In this document: positions 27,522 through 36,954 of the stretch, piece after piece
Layout of the letters: every line of letters begins with the position of its first letter
Position numbering within the stretch: the first letter of the stretch is position 1
Assembly: GCA_030028905.1 (NCBI GenBank)
Contig: JALDYZ010000012.1
Coordinates: 62,001-126,000, forward strand
From: Ferirhizobium litorale
GTDB taxonomy: Bacteria; Pseudomonadota; Alphaproteobacteria; Rhizobiales; Rhizobiaceae
Direction: 5' to 3'
DNA length: 64,000 nt
Notes under the pieces: model-generated
Told to the model about the DNA's origin: nothing
The model's database searches: none
What the model saw: only the letters and a program-made list of their open reading frames with translations
Made by a program: the position numbers and the translations under genes

Positions 27522-29171
27522 TCAGCGGGTCAGGCGCTTGTAGGTCACGCGCTTCGGATTGACCGACTCAATGCCGAGGCGGCGGATTTTGTCCTGCTCG
27601 TAGTCCTCGAAGTTGCCTTCGAACCACTCCACGTGGCTATCGCCCTCGAAGGCAAGGATGTGGGTCGCCAGACGGTCGAGGAACATGCGGTCGTGCGAGA
27701 TGATGACGGCGCAACCGGCAAAGTTTTCGAGCGCGATTTCAAGTGCTGCCAGCGTTTCGGTATCGAGGTCGTTGGTCGGTTCGTCGAGGAGCAGCACATT
27801 GCCGCCGGCTTTCAGCATCTTGGCGAGGTGCACGCGGTTGCGCTGACCGCCGGAGAGGTTTCCGACCTTCTGCTGCTGGTCGCCGCCCTTGAAGTTGAAG
27901 GTCGAGCAATAGGCGCGAGAATTCATCTCGTACTTGCCGAGCTTGATAACCTCGGCACCGCCGGAAATCTCTTCCCAGACGGTCTTGTTACCGTCGAGCG
28001 CATCGCGGCTTTGGTCGACATACCCGAGATGCACCGTGTCGCCGATGCGGATGGAGCCGCTGTCGGGCGTTTCCTGGCCGGTGATCATGCGGAACAACGT
28101 GGTCTTGCCGGCGCCGTTCGGACCGATAACGCCGATGATGCCGCCCGGCGGCAGCTTCAACGACAGCCCGTCGATCAGCAACCGGTCGCCATACCCCTTG
28201 GCAACGTCCTCCATCTCGATGACCACCTGGCCGAGACGCTCGCCGACCGGAATAATGATCTGCGCATCGCCCGGGCGCTGATTTTCGGCGGCATTGACGA
28301 GTTCGTCATAGGAGCGAATACGCGCCTTGGATTTTGCCTGGCGCGCCTTCGGGCTGGAGGCGATCCACTCCTGCTCGCGGGCGATGGCCTTCTGGCGCGA
28401 GGCCTCCTCGCGGCCTTCCTGCTGCATGCGCTTCGCCTTGGCCACCAGATAGGCGGAATAGTTGCCTTCGTAGGGAATGCTGCGGCCACGGTCGAGTTCG
28501 AGGATCCAGCCGGTGACATTGTCGAGGAAGTAGCGGTCGTGGGTAATCATCAGCACGGCGCCGGGATATTCGCGCAGGTGCTTTTCGAGCCACAGAATCG
28601 TCTCGGCGTCGAGGTGGTTGGTCGGTTCGTCCAGCAGCAGCAGATCGGGCTGCGACAGAAGCAGCTTGCAAAGCGCAACGCGGCGACGTTCGCCGCCCGA
28701 GAGGTTTTCGACTGACGCGTCACCCGGTGGGCAGCGCAGTGCGTCCATCGCCATCTCGACCTGGCTCTCGAGGTCCCAGAGGTTCTGGCTGTCAATGACA
28801 TCCTGAAGCTTGGCGCCCTCTTCCGCCGTCTCGTCGGAATAGTTCATCATCAGTTCGTTGTAGCGCTCGAGGATCGCCGTCTTCTTGGCAACGCCTTCCA
28901 TGACGTTTTCGAGCACGGTCTTGGTCGGATCGAGTTGCGGCTCCTGCGCCAGGTAGCCGATGGTTGCACCGTCGGCTAGCCAGGCCTCGCCGGTGTATTC
29001 CTTGTCGAGCCCTGCCATGATGCGCAGAACCGTCGACTTGCCGGCGCCGTTCGGTCCGAGAATACCGATCTTGGCATCCGGATAGAAGGAGAGATGAACG
29101 TTTTCGAGAACCTTCTTTGCGCCATAGGACTTGTTCAGTCCGGCCATATGATAGATGAATTGACGTGCCAT
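27522..29171 (-). CDS. ettA: Energy-dependent translational throttle protein EttA (ABC-F)
   Basis: Soluble ABC-F ATPase that binds the ribosomal E site and gates the first elongation cycles by ATP/ADP ratio. 549 residues from the ATG giving MARQFIYHMAGLNKSYG. Two nucleotide-binding domains, each with GPNGAGK Walker A, LSGG signature (LSGGERRRV; LSGGQRNRV) and LLLDEPTN Walker B; between them the arm and charged linker (KAKRMQQEGREEAS). No membrane segments. Frame extends 35 codons upstream without a ribosome site. Own terminator follows. Confidence 0.95.
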   Translation of the reverse strand: MARQFIYHMAGLNKSYGAKKVLENVHLSFYPDAKIGILGPNGAGKSTVLRIMAGLDKEYTGEAWLADGATIGYLAQEPQLDPTKTVLENVMEGVAKKTAILERYNELMMNYSDETAEEGAKLQDVIDSQNLWDLESQVEMAMDALRCPPGDASVENLSGGERRRVALCKLLLSQPDLLLLDEPTNHLDAETILWLEKHLREYPGAVLMITHDRYFLDNVTGWILELDRGRSIPYEGNYSAYLVAKAKRMQQEGREEASRQKAIAREQEWIASSPKARQAKSKARIRSYDELVNAAENQRPGDAQIIIPVGERLGQVVIEMEDVAKGYGDRLLIDGLSLKLPPGGIIGVIGPNGAGKTTLFRMITGQETPDSGSIRIGDTVHLGYVDQSRDALDGNKTVWEEISGGAEVIKLGKYEMNSRAYCSTFNFKGGDQQQKVGNLSGGQRNRVHLAKMLKAGGNVLLLDEPTNDLDTETLAALEIALENFAGCAVIISHDRMFLDRLATHILAFEGDSHVEWFEGNFEDYEQDKIRRLGIESVNPKRVTYKRLTR

Positions 29172-29288
29172 GGATGAATTGCTCCGCGGGGAGGAAACGA
29201 GGTTTGCCGCTATGTAGGCGAATTGCGCCGCTGGAGCAATGACGAAACCCGCCTGTTGCCGAAATACGTCACCCAAACCCGCCTGCCG

Positions 29289-30068
29289 TCACTGCGTCCC
29301 CACTGCATCGACGATGCCGCCCGGGCAGCCGAACTTCGTGGCTCCGGCCTCCTTGATCAACGGCCCCAGTCCTCCCTCGAGCGTCAAAGCATCCGTTGGC
29401 TCGCCTGCAAGTCCAATCGTGAGCTCGATAATTATGCGGCGCTGACCGTCGCGCCGGCACTGCATCTTCACCCTGTCCCCGGCTCCCGGGCCGAAGCTTG
29501 CTTCGAAGGCGCCGCGGATTGCCTGCTCCTCGAGGCTGTTTCCGACATTGTCGGCAAACAGCTCCCCGACCGCGGATGCGTTGAGCTCGCCGAGGAGGCG
29601 CATCGACAGGGCATAGTACTCCGCTGCCGTCAGGCCGGAACAGGTGCCGTGCTTGACCCATTCGTGACGATCGAGCGCCGATTGTGTCCCCGGCATCGAT
29701 AGAGCGAGTGCGTTTTCCAGTTCTGGCGGCAGCGCCACATGAGGAAGCGCATGCCAGTCGCCGCTCTTGTCGAGAGCCTGGATGTCCTCGCCGATACCGC
29801 AATAGGTCTTGCGCATCATCCAGAGCCCGTGCAGCGAGAACTGCGTGGCATCCGGGCGCGCCGCGGTCTGGCTCGCACATTCGCGCTTGTTCGGCCGCGT
29901 CTCGCAGAACGCCGGCTGCCAGCTCACGGCCAGGATCATGCCGGTTTTGCCCACCGACGCCCGATTTGCGTCCGCAGGCACGCTCTCCGACTGCGCCGCC
30001 GTGAGCGTTGCAACCCACACGAACATCGCCAGCGCCGGCATCAGCCATAGTAATGCTCTCGTACTCAT
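29289..30068 (-). CDS. Secreted ribonuclease T2 family protein
   Basis: 259 residues with an N-terminal signal peptide (ALLWLMPALAMFVWVATLTAAQ). The two conserved active-site segments of RNase T2 are present: FSLHGLW (CAS I, catalytic His) and HEWVKHGTC (CAS II, with His, Glu, Lys and His). Four or more cysteines could form the family disulfides. Predicted periplasmic, non-specific RNA degradation, as for E. coli RNase I. Single gene, 117 bases downstream... of it lies ettA in the other direction of reading order; no operon partner evident. Confidence 0.9.
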   Translation of the reverse strand: MSTRALLWLMPALAMFVWVATLTAAQSESVPADANRASVGKTGMILAVSWQPAFCETRPNKRECASQTAARPDATQFSLHGLWMMRKTYCGIGEDIQALDKSGDWHALPHVALPPELENALALSMPGTQSALDRHEWVKHGTCSGLTAAEYYALSMRLLGELNASAVGELFADNVGNSLEEQAIRGAFEASFGPGAGDRVKMQCRRDGQRRIIIELTIGLAGEPTDALTLEGGLGPLIKEAGATKFGCPGGIVDAVGTQ

Positions 30069-30244
30069 TCGCCCACCCTCAAAAAGAACAAAACATGATC
30101 AAACTTGCGTTTCCACATGAGTTTTGCAACCCAAGATCGAATTTACGTTGAATTTCGCGGCGCGTGATGGACAAGAATCGGTCGCGCCATTGCTCTTCTG
30201 CCGCGAATCCTCTCAGGTACGGCACGGGATACTGGGAGGAGGCC

Positions 30245-31180
30245 ATGGGGTTTTCGGAAACCCGTTACCGCAGGAACGGTAGCGGCGCGACGCTCGCCTA
30301 TCACTACGCGCCGGCAGGGCGCAAGGAACGCGGCATCCTGCTGATCAGCCACGGGCTTGCCGAGCATTCGAAACGCTACCGACACTTCGCCAAAGAGATG
30401 TCGGGGCGGGGCTATCACGTCTATGCCCACGACCACCGCGGCCATGGCGAAACGACCGCTGCCGATGCGCCGCCCGGCCGGTTCGCATCCCGCTATGGCA
30501 TCGATTGCGTCATCGCCGATCTCGCGGCTATTCAAAGCATGGCGGTTGCAGACCATCCGCGACTGCCGGTAGTCCTCCTCGGCCATTCCATGGGCGGCCT
30601 CATCGCCCTCAACGCCGCGATTTCCTACCCGAAAAAATTCGACGCGCTGGCGATTTGGAACTCCAATTTCAACCCGGGCCTTGCCGGCCGCCTTGCGCAG
30701 GCGATCCTCCGGGCCGAGCGCATGCTCAAGGGGTCCGACGTGCCGAGCGCCGTCCTGCCGAAGCTCACTTTCGGCGCCTGGGCAAAGACGGTGGCAAATC
30801 GCCGTACCGATTTCGACTGGCTGTCACGCGACGCGGAGCAGGTCGACCGCTATGTCGCCGATCCGCTCTGCGGTTTCGATGCCAGCGTATCGCTGTGGCT
30901 CGACATCTTCGACATGACCTTCCGCGCCGTGCGTCCCGAGCGGCTCGCCAACCTTCGCAAGGACCTGCCCATCCATCTCGTCGGCGGCGGGCAGGATCCT
31001 GCGACCGATCGCGGCAGCGCGATCGCCTGGCTCGCAAATCATTTGAAAAATGCCGGCTTCTCCAATATCACCGTCAAGATATATCAGGACATGCGCCACG
31101 AAACCTTGAATGAAGTCGGACGAGACGCCGCGATCGCGGAATTTGCGGACTGGTGCCAGAAGAACGTGCGCAAATCCTAG
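30245..31180 (+). CDS. Alpha/beta hydrolase, monoacylglycerol lipase/lysophospholipase type
   Basis: 311 residues, starting at the ATG after GGGAGGAGGCC. Typical serine hydrolase of the PldB/monoglyceride lipase group: oxyanion region LISHGLAEHSKRY, DHRGHGET, nucleophile elbow GHSMGG, a cap domain, the acid in GGGQDPATD and the final His in MRHETLNE. No signal peptide. The substrate is probably a glycerolipid or lysophospholipid. A DMT transporter gene follows after 18 bases. Confidence 0.85.
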   Translation: MGFSETRYRRNGSGATLAYHYAPAGRKERGILLISHGLAEHSKRYRHFAKEMSGRGYHVYAHDHRGHGETTAADAPPGRFASRYGIDCVIADLAAIQSMAVADHPRLPVVLLGHSMGGLIALNAAISYPKKFDALAIWNSNFNPGLAGRLAQAILRAERMLKGSDVPSAVLPKLTFGAWAKTVANRRTDFDWLSRDAEQVDRYVADPLCGFDASVSLWLDIFDMTFRAVRPERLANLRKDLPIHLVGGGQDPATDRGSAIAWLANHLKNAGFSNITVKIYQDMRHETLNEVGRDAAIAEFADWCQKNVRKS

Positions 31181-31198
31181 CGTCCCCGGACATGCGAA

Positions 31199-32173
31199 AT
31201 GACGAATGCAAATGACATGACCTCGCCAAGATCGCCCGCCCTCAGTCTCCCCCAGGATGTGACGACCGGCCTGATGCTGATGTTCGTGGCGGTGCTGATC
31301 GCGCCACTGATCGACATTTTCTCCAAGCTCGCGACCTCCACCATTCCTTCGGCCCAGGTCGCGGCCGCCCGCTTCCTGTTCCAGGCGCTGTTCATGCTGC
31401 CTTTCGTGGTCTGGCGCGGCTCGTTCGGCACGTTCAGTTGGCGGCAGACGGGATACCATGCCCTGCGCGGTGGGCTGCTTACCCTGTCGATGATCAGCTT
31501 CGTCACCACGCTTCGGGTGATGGAGGTGGCCGATGCCATCGCGATCTTCTTCGTCGAGCCGGTCATCCTGACGGTTCTCAGCAGCATCTTCCTCAAGGAG
31601 GTTATCGGCTGGCGGCGCTATACGGCCTGCGCTGTAGGCTTCTTCGGCGCCATGCTGATCATCCAGCCGAGCTTCCAGGAAGTCGGCTTCGTCGCCCTCC
31701 TGCCGCTGGTCACGGCGCTCTGCATCGCCATCTTCGCCATGCTGACGCGGGTGCTGTCGCACCGGGAGGATCCCTGGTCGATGCAGTTACAGACCGGCCT
31801 CTGGGGCCTGCTGTTCTGCGCTATCGCGCTCTGGCTCGGGAAGGGTAGCGGCTCCAACGTGTTCGACGTCGCCATGCCAGATACCACGGCGGCGCTGTTC
31901 CTCCTCGGCGTCGGCGTCTCGGCCGCAGTCGCCGGCATTCTCAGCGTCTATGCCTATCGCGCCGCGCCGGCCTCGACACTGGCGCCGCTGCAGTATTTCG
32001 AGATCGTCTCGGCGACGATCTTCGGCTGGTCCGTCTTCGGCCATTTCCCCGACCCGATCAAATGGCTGGGAATTGCCATCATCACCGCGTCGGGTCTTTA
32101 TATCCTCTGGCGCGAGCGCCGCGTCGCTTCCCGGCCGGTATCCGATACATCCGAAATGACCCGCGCGCCGTAG
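31199..32173 (+). CDS. DMT-superfamily transporter (two EamA domains)
   Basis: 324 residues with ten predicted membrane helices arranged as two EamA repeats (about 25-155 and 165-305). The first repeat has the helix VAAARFLFQALFMLPFVVW and FVEPVILTVLSSIFLKE, the second YRAAPASTLAPLQYFE, both usual for the family. Drug/metabolite transporters of this group export amino acids, purines or other small molecules; substrate unreadable. It sits between the hydrolase and a CoA-transferase and may be co-transcribed with both. Confidence 0.85.
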   Translation: MTNANDMTSPRSPALSLPQDVTTGLMLMFVAVLIAPLIDIFSKLATSTIPSAQVAAARFLFQALFMLPFVVWRGSFGTFSWRQTGYHALRGGLLTLSMISFVTTLRVMEVADAIAIFFVEPVILTVLSSIFLKEVIGWRRYTACAVGFFGAMLIIQPSFQEVGFVALLPLVTALCIAIFAMLTRVLSHREDPWSMQLQTGLWGLLFCAIALWLGKGSGSNVFDVAMPDTTAALFLLGVGVSAAVAGILSVYAYRAAPASTLAPLQYFEIVSATIFGWSVFGHFPDPIKWLGIAIITASGLYILWRERRVASRPVSDTSEMTRAP

Positions 32174-32204
32174 GCAGGGCGCGTTTCAACGGGGGGAGAA
32201 CAGC

Positions 32205-33407
32205 ATGTCCGTACTGAACGCCAAGAGGCCGCCGCTTGCGGGCATCCGCGTCGTGGAACTCGCGCGCGTGCTTGCCGGGCCCTGGGCCGGGCAGATGCTG
32301 GCCGATCTCGGCGCCGATGTTATCAAGGTGGAAAACCCCGGCGGCGGCGACGATACCCGCGCCTGGGGGCCGCCCTTCGTCGAGGGCGAGGATGGCGTAA
32401 ACCTCTCGGCTGCCTACTACCACGCGACCAATCGCGGCAAGCGCTCGATTGCGGTCGACTTGAAGACGGCGGAAGGCCAGGAGATCGTGCGCCGGCTCGT
32501 CGCCACCGCCGACGTGCTGATCGAGAACTTCAAGCTGGGCGGGCTGAAGAAATACGGCCTCGACTACGACAGCCTGAAGGCGGTCAATCCGAAGTTGGTC
32601 TATTGCTCGATCACCGGCTTCGGCCAGACCGGCCCCTACGCCAATCTCGCCGGCTACGACTACATCGTCCAGGGCATGTCGGGCTTCATGTCGATCACCG
32701 GCGAAGAGGACGGCCAGCCGGTGAAGGCGGGGGTCGCCATTGCCGATATCTTCACCGGCATCTATGCGGTTGCGGCCATCGAGGCTGCTCTCATCCACGC
32801 GCTGAAGACCGGCGAAGGCCAGCTTGTCGACATGGCGCTGCTCGACGTGCAGGCGGCCGTGCTCGCCAACCAGAACATGAACTATCTCGTTTCCGGCAAG
32901 CCGCCGGCGCGCATGGGCAATGCCCATCCCAACATCTCCCCCTATGAAGTCGTGCCGGCTTCCGATGGACACCTGATCCTTGCTGTGGGCAATGACGGCC
33001 AGTTCCGCCGCCTCTGCGCCATCCTCGGCATCGAGCCGGTCGCCGATGACGAGCGCTTCGCCACCAATCGCGCCCGCGTTTCCAACCGCGCCGAGGTGCG
33101 CCGCATCGTGACCGCCGAAACCGCCAGGTGGACGAAGCAGGACCTGCTGCGAGCCTGCGAGGAAAACGCCGTGCCGGCCGGTGCGATCAACACGATCGAG
33201 GAAATGTTCGCCGACCCGCAGGTGAAGGCGCGCGGCCTGCGGGTCGATCTGGAGGATGCAAAAGGCAATTTCATCCCCGGTGTGCGGACCCCGATCGTGC
33301 TGTCCGAGACGCCGCTGCAATACGAAAAACCGAGCCCGAGGCTGGGAGAACATCAGGAGGAGGTTCTCTCGGAACTCGCCGAACTGGAGAGGAAAGCCGG
33401 AAAATGA
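32205..33407 (+). CDS. Family III CoA-transferase (CaiB/BaiF)
   Basis: 400 residues, start after GGGGGGAGAACAGC. Class III CoA-transferases shuttle CoA between carboxylic acids without ping-pong release. Visible: the N-terminal GIRVVELARVLAGPWAGQ, GADVIKVE, the substrate/CoA region NRGKRSIAVDLK, and the catalytic aspartate region GQLVDMALLD. Specificity cannot be read; formyl-CoA:oxalate, mesaconate and carnitine enzymes all share this fold. Its stop overlaps the ATG of the following ThDP enzyme (ATGA), so the two likely act together. Confidence 0.88.
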   Translation: MSVLNAKRPPLAGIRVVELARVLAGPWAGQMLADLGADVIKVENPGGGDDTRAWGPPFVEGEDGVNLSAAYYHATNRGKRSIAVDLKTAEGQEIVRRLVATADVLIENFKLGGLKKYGLDYDSLKAVNPKLVYCSITGFGQTGPYANLAGYDYIVQGMSGFMSITGEEDGQPVKAGVAIADIFTGIYAVAAIEAALIHALKTGEGQLVDMALLDVQAAVLANQNMNYLVSGKPPARMGNAHPNISPYEVVPASDGHLILAVGNDGQFRRLCAILGIEPVADDERFATNRARVSNRAEVRRIVTAETARWTKQDLLRACEENAVPAGAINTIEEMFADPQVKARGLRVDLEDAKGNFIPGVRTPIVLSETPLQYEKPSPRLGEHQEEVLSELAELERKAGK

Positions 33408-35056
33408 AAAGATCGGGAGGAGAACTGGTCGTCGAGGCGCTGAAGGCGAATGGCGTGAAGCGCATCTCCTGCGTGCCGGGGGAAAGCTTCCTTGCCGTGC
33501 TCGACGCGCTGCACGATAGCGACATCGACGTCATCGTCTGCCGGCAGGAGGGCGGTGCGGCGATGGTGGCGGACGCCTGGGGCCGCCTGACGGGCGAACC
33601 CGGCATCTGCATGGTCACCCGCGGGCCCGGCGCCACCAATGCCTCCGCCGGGCTACATATCGCCCGGCAGGATTCGATCCCGATGATCCTGTTCATCGGC
33701 CAGGTCCAGCGCGATGCGCGCGAGCGCGAGGCATTCCAGGAGGTCGAGTATCGTCGCGCCTTCACCGAGGTGGCGAAATGGGTGGGCGAGATCGACGATG
33801 CCGCCCGCATTCCCGAGTTCGTCACCCGCGCCTTTGCAGTCGCCACCTCCGGGCGTCCCGGCCCCGTCGTTCTGACCCTGCCCGAGGACATGCTGGTCGA
33901 GATGGTCGACGCGCCGGCGGCGAAGCCCGCGACCCGCGTCGAGGCCCACCCCGGACCGTCGCAGATCAGCGCGTTGTCGGACAAGCTCGCCGCGGCGAAA
34001 CGGCCGATTGTGATTGTTGGAGGCACCCGTTGGACCGAGGATGCGGTCGGAGTGCTGCAGGAATTCGCCGCCCGCTTCGAGCTTCCGGTCGGCTGCTCGT
34101 TCCGCCGGCAGATGCTCTTCGATCACCTGCATCCCTGTTATGCCGGCGACGTCGGCATCGGCATCAACCCGGCGCTGGCGAAGGAAATCAGGGAGGCCGA
34201 CCTCGTCATCCTCCTGGGCGGACGCTTCTCCGAGATGCCGTCGTCCGGCTACACCCTGCTTGACGTGCCCTACCCGTCGCAAACGCTGGTCCATGTGCAT
34301 CCGGACCCGAGCGAACTCGGCCGAGTCTACCGGCCCGATCTTGCCATCTGCGCCAGCCCCGCCGATTTCGTCGCCGCCCTTGCTGCCATGGAACCTCCGG
34401 CAGCACGCCCCTGGGCCGAGCGCACCCGCATGATGCATGACGCCTATCTCAAATGGTCGACGCCGCCGAAGACCGGCCCCGGCATGGTGCAGATGGGACC
34501 GATCATGGAATGGCTGGAGGAAAACACCGCGCCCGACACGATCTTTGCCAACGGCGCCGGCAACTACGCAACCTGGGTGCACCGCTTCCATCGCTTCCGC
34601 GGCTTCAACACGCAAGCCGCCCCGACCTCCGGTTCGATGGGCTACGGCCTGCCGGCCGCCGTGGCGGCCAAACGCCTGTTCCCCGATCGCGAGGTCATCT
34701 GCTTTGCCGGCGACGGATGTTTCTTGATGCACGGGCAGGAATTCGCCACCGCCATCCGTTACGAGTTGCCGATCATTGCCATCGTCGTCAACAACGGCAT
34801 CTACGGCACCATCCGCATGCATCAGGAGCGCGAATATCCCGGCCGCATCAGCGCCACGGACCTCACCAACCCGGATTTCGCCGCCCTTGCCCGTGCCTAT
34901 GGGGGCCACGGCGAGACAGTGATTGCGACGGAGGACTTTACCCCTGCCTTTGAGCGGGCCCGCGCCAGCGGAAAGCCCTCAATCATCGAGATCAGGCTCG
35001 ATCCGGAGGCGATCACCCCGACACGTACATTGACGCAGATACGCGAGAGGGCATGA
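33404..35056 (+). CDS. Thiamine-diphosphate enzyme, acetolactate-synthase-like
   Basis: 550 residues. Three-domain ThDP fold: N-terminal PYR domain with activating Glu at residue 49 (CRQEGGAAMVADAWGR), central domain, and C-terminal PP domain with the Mg-ThDP motif GDGCFLMHGQ...VNNGIYG. Resembles large subunits of acetolactate synthase, but no small subunit gene is adjacent and the coupled partner is a family III CoA-transferase. A decarboxylase or carboligase acting on a 2-oxo acid or a CoA thioester (as in oxalyl-CoA decarboxylase) is possible. No signal peptide. Confidence 0.8.
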   Translation: MKRSGGELVVEALKANGVKRISCVPGESFLAVLDALHDSDIDVIVCRQEGGAAMVADAWGRLTGEPGICMVTRGPGATNASAGLHIARQDSIPMILFIGQVQRDAREREAFQEVEYRRAFTEVAKWVGEIDDAARIPEFVTRAFAVATSGRPGPVVLTLPEDMLVEMVDAPAAKPATRVEAHPGPSQISALSDKLAAAKRPIVIVGGTRWTEDAVGVLQEFAARFELPVGCSFRRQMLFDHLHPCYAGDVGIGINPALAKEIREADLVILLGGRFSEMPSSGYTLLDVPYPSQTLVHVHPDPSELGRVYRPDLAICASPADFVAALAAMEPPAARPWAERTRMMHDAYLKWSTPPKTGPGMVQMGPIMEWLEENTAPDTIFANGAGNYATWVHRFHRFRGFNTQAAPTSGSMGYGLPAAVAAKRLFPDREVICFAGDGCFLMHGQEFATAIRYELPIIAIVVNNGIYGTIRMHQEREYPGRISATDLTNPDFAALARAYGGHGETVIATEDFTPAFERARASGKPSIIEIRLDPEAITPTRTLTQIRERA

Positions 35057-35060
35057 GCCG

Positions 35061-35960
35061 TCAGGGCGTGCGGGTCATCTCCCGCACAAGGTCGATGAAG
35101 GCGCGCACTGCTGCCGGCAAGTGCCGGCGGCTGGAAAAATACAGGCAGAGCCCTGGAAAGGGCGGCGTCCACTCTTCGAGTACTGCCTGCAAGCGTCCGG
35201 CCGCGATTTCGGCGGCCGCGTGCCGCTTAGTCATGTAGGCAAGCCCTGCACCCGCCACCGCCGCCTCGAGGATCAGGTCCATGTCCTGCAGGGTCATGCG
35301 TCCTGGTACGTCGAGACGGATCTCCTCGCCATGCCGCTCGAATTCCCAACGGTATATCGCGCCGCCGGGCAACCGGAAGCGGACGCAGTCGTGTTTCAGC
35401 AGATCCGCCGGCACCGCCGGCCGGCCATGCCGTTCAAAGTATTCCGGCGCTCCGAAGACGAGAAAGCGCTCTTGCGCAGTCAGCGGAATTGCGACCATGT
35501 CCTGGGGCACGCTCTCCAGAAGCCGCATGCCGAGGTCGAATCCTTCGGCGACGATATCGACCAATCGCCCGTCACTTGCGACATCGATATCCACATCGGG
35601 ATAGCGGCGACGGTATTCCATCAGCAACGGCATCAGGTGACCGCGTACTCCACCCGCAGAGCTATTGATCCGCAACCGCCCACGTGGGCGTGCCGCCGCT
35701 TCGGTTGCGCCTTCCACGGCACTCTCGATCTCCTTCAGGGCCGGCGCAATCTTTTCCAGGAACCCTTCACCCGCCTCGGTGAGCGAAACGCTGCGCGTCG
35801 TACGGTTGAACAGCCTGACGCCGAGCCTGGACTCGAGTGCCGATATGGCGTGGCTGACCGCCGATGCCGACATTCCGAGTTGGCGGGCGGCCGATCGAAA
35901 ATTGCGCGTCTCGGCGACAATCGCAACGGCGTTCAACTCGATCATGCCGGCCTTTTTCAT
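35061..35960 (-). CDS. LysR-family transcriptional regulator
   Basis: 299 residues. N-terminal winged helix-turn-helix (ETRNFRSAARQLGMSASAVS, then LESRLGVRLFNRTTR) and a periplasmic-binding-like effector domain (RGRLRINSSAGGVRGHLMP onward). It is convergent with the ThDP enzyme (4-base gap) and divergent from the SDR gene with about 100 bases between. By the usual LysR layout it most likely controls the SDR gene and itself; effector unknown. Confidence 0.92.
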   Translation of the reverse strand: MKKAGMIELNAVAIVAETRNFRSAARQLGMSASAVSHAISALESRLGVRLFNRTTRSVSLTEAGEGFLEKIAPALKEIESAVEGATEAAARPRGRLRINSSAGGVRGHLMPLLMEYRRRYPDVDIDVASDGRLVDIVAEGFDLGMRLLESVPQDMVAIPLTAQERFLVFGAPEYFERHGRPAVPADLLKHDCVRFRLPGGAIYRWEFERHGEEIRLDVPGRMTLQDMDLILEAAVAGAGLAYMTKRHAAAEIAAGRLQAVLEEWTPPFPGLCLYFSSRRHLPAAVRAFIDLVREMTRTP

Positions 35961-36061
35961 TGTTCGATTTTCCTCAACAGCACGTCATTAATTATAGCGC
36001 TTATTCCACCTTATCCAACGAACTATCTGATAGGCAGTCCCCATGCAACACGAGGAATCAC

Positions 36062-36886
36062 ATGACTAGGACCGTTTTCATCACCGGCGCATCGTCGGGC
36101 ATCGGCAAGGCCAGCGCAAAGCTGTTCCAGGCTTCGGGCTTCAATGTCGTCGCCACGATGCGCAATCCTGAGGCCGGTGAAGAACTGCGTGAACTGCCCG
36201 GCGTTCTGGTGACGAGCCTGGACGTCGAGGACGAAGCCAGCATCAAGGCAGCGGTTGCCGCCGGCATCGAACGCTTCGGCAAGATCGACGTACTGGTGAA
36301 CAATGCCGGCTACGGCCTCTACGGCATCTTCGAGTCGACGCCGAAGGAAAAGCTGCAGCAACAATTTGCGGTCAACGTCTTCGGGGTCATGGACGTCACC
36401 CGGGCGATCCTGCCTCATTTCAGGCAAAACTCTGCCGGGACAATCGTCAATGTCAGTTCCGGCGCCGGCATGTTCACCTTGCCGATGATCTCGGCCTATT
36501 GCGCCAGCAAGTTCGCCCTGGAAGGCTTCACCGAGTCCCTGTCCTACGAACTCCTGTCCCTGAACATCGGCGTGAAGCTGGTCATCCCGCATGGCGGCGT
36601 CGCAGAGACGTCGTTCCAGCAGCGTTCGACCTCGGACTTTGCCCGGGACGGCACGCCGCAGGAATACCATCCGTTCCTCCAGCGCAGCATCGAAGCCTTT
36701 GGTCGCATGGGCGGCGCGCTCACCATGACCTCGCACGACGTGGCCAAGGTCATCCTGGAGGCCGCGACGGATGGGACCTCGCGCCTGCGCTATCTCGTCG
36801 GCGACGATGCCCGCGGCTTCGTCAAGGCCCGCCGGGAACTGGCCGACCAGGACTATGTCGATCACATGCGCGGACTGTTTACCTGA
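36062..36886 (+). CDS. Short-chain dehydrogenase/reductase
   Basis: 274 residues, start after GAGGAATCAC. Classical SDR: cofactor motif TGASSGIG (9-16), DVLVNNAGYG, VNVSSGAG, and the catalytic YCASK. Asn/Ser/Tyr/Lys tetrad complete. The loop after the first strand (VATMRNPE, basic Arg) favours NADP(H). Divergent LysR gene suggests specific induction. Substrate unknown. Confidence 0.9.
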   Translation: MTRTVFITGASSGIGKASAKLFQASGFNVVATMRNPEAGEELRELPGVLVTSLDVEDEASIKAAVAAGIERFGKIDVLVNNAGYGLYGIFESTPKEKLQQQFAVNVFGVMDVTRAILPHFRQNSAGTIVNVSSGAGMFTLPMISAYCASKFALEGFTESLSYELLSLNIGVKLVIPHGGVAETSFQQRSTSDFARDGTPQEYHPFLQRSIEAFGRMGGALTMTSHDVAKVILEAATDGTSRLRYLVGDDARGFVKARRELADQDYVDHMRGLFT

Positions 36887-36902
36887 ACGAACAACGCGCA
36901 TG

Positions 36903-36932
36903 GAAAAGCCGGCGCAAGTCATGCGCCGGCTT
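36903..36932 (-). terminator. Hairpin between the convergent SDR and ridA genes
   Basis: AAGCCGGCGC (36906-36915) and GCGCCGGCTT (36923-36932) form a perfect 10-bp stem with a 7-base loop. On the minus strand it is followed by TTTTCC, ending the ridA transcript; on the plus strand the flank is A-rich, so it may also stop SDR transcripts weakly. Confidence 0.75.
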
Positions 36933-36954
36933 CGAAAAAACACGCTGTAGCAGA

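Noticed and set aside
32205..33407. Assigning the CaiB-type transferase to the carnitine cluster
   Set aside because: It is 23 kb away and translationally coupled to a ThDP enzyme; sequence does not reveal carnitine specificity.
33404..35056. Oxalyl-CoA decarboxylase as a firm call
   Set aside because: CoA-transferase neighbour fits, but I cannot see the specific ADP-binding or oxalyl motifs; left as acetolactate-synthase-like.
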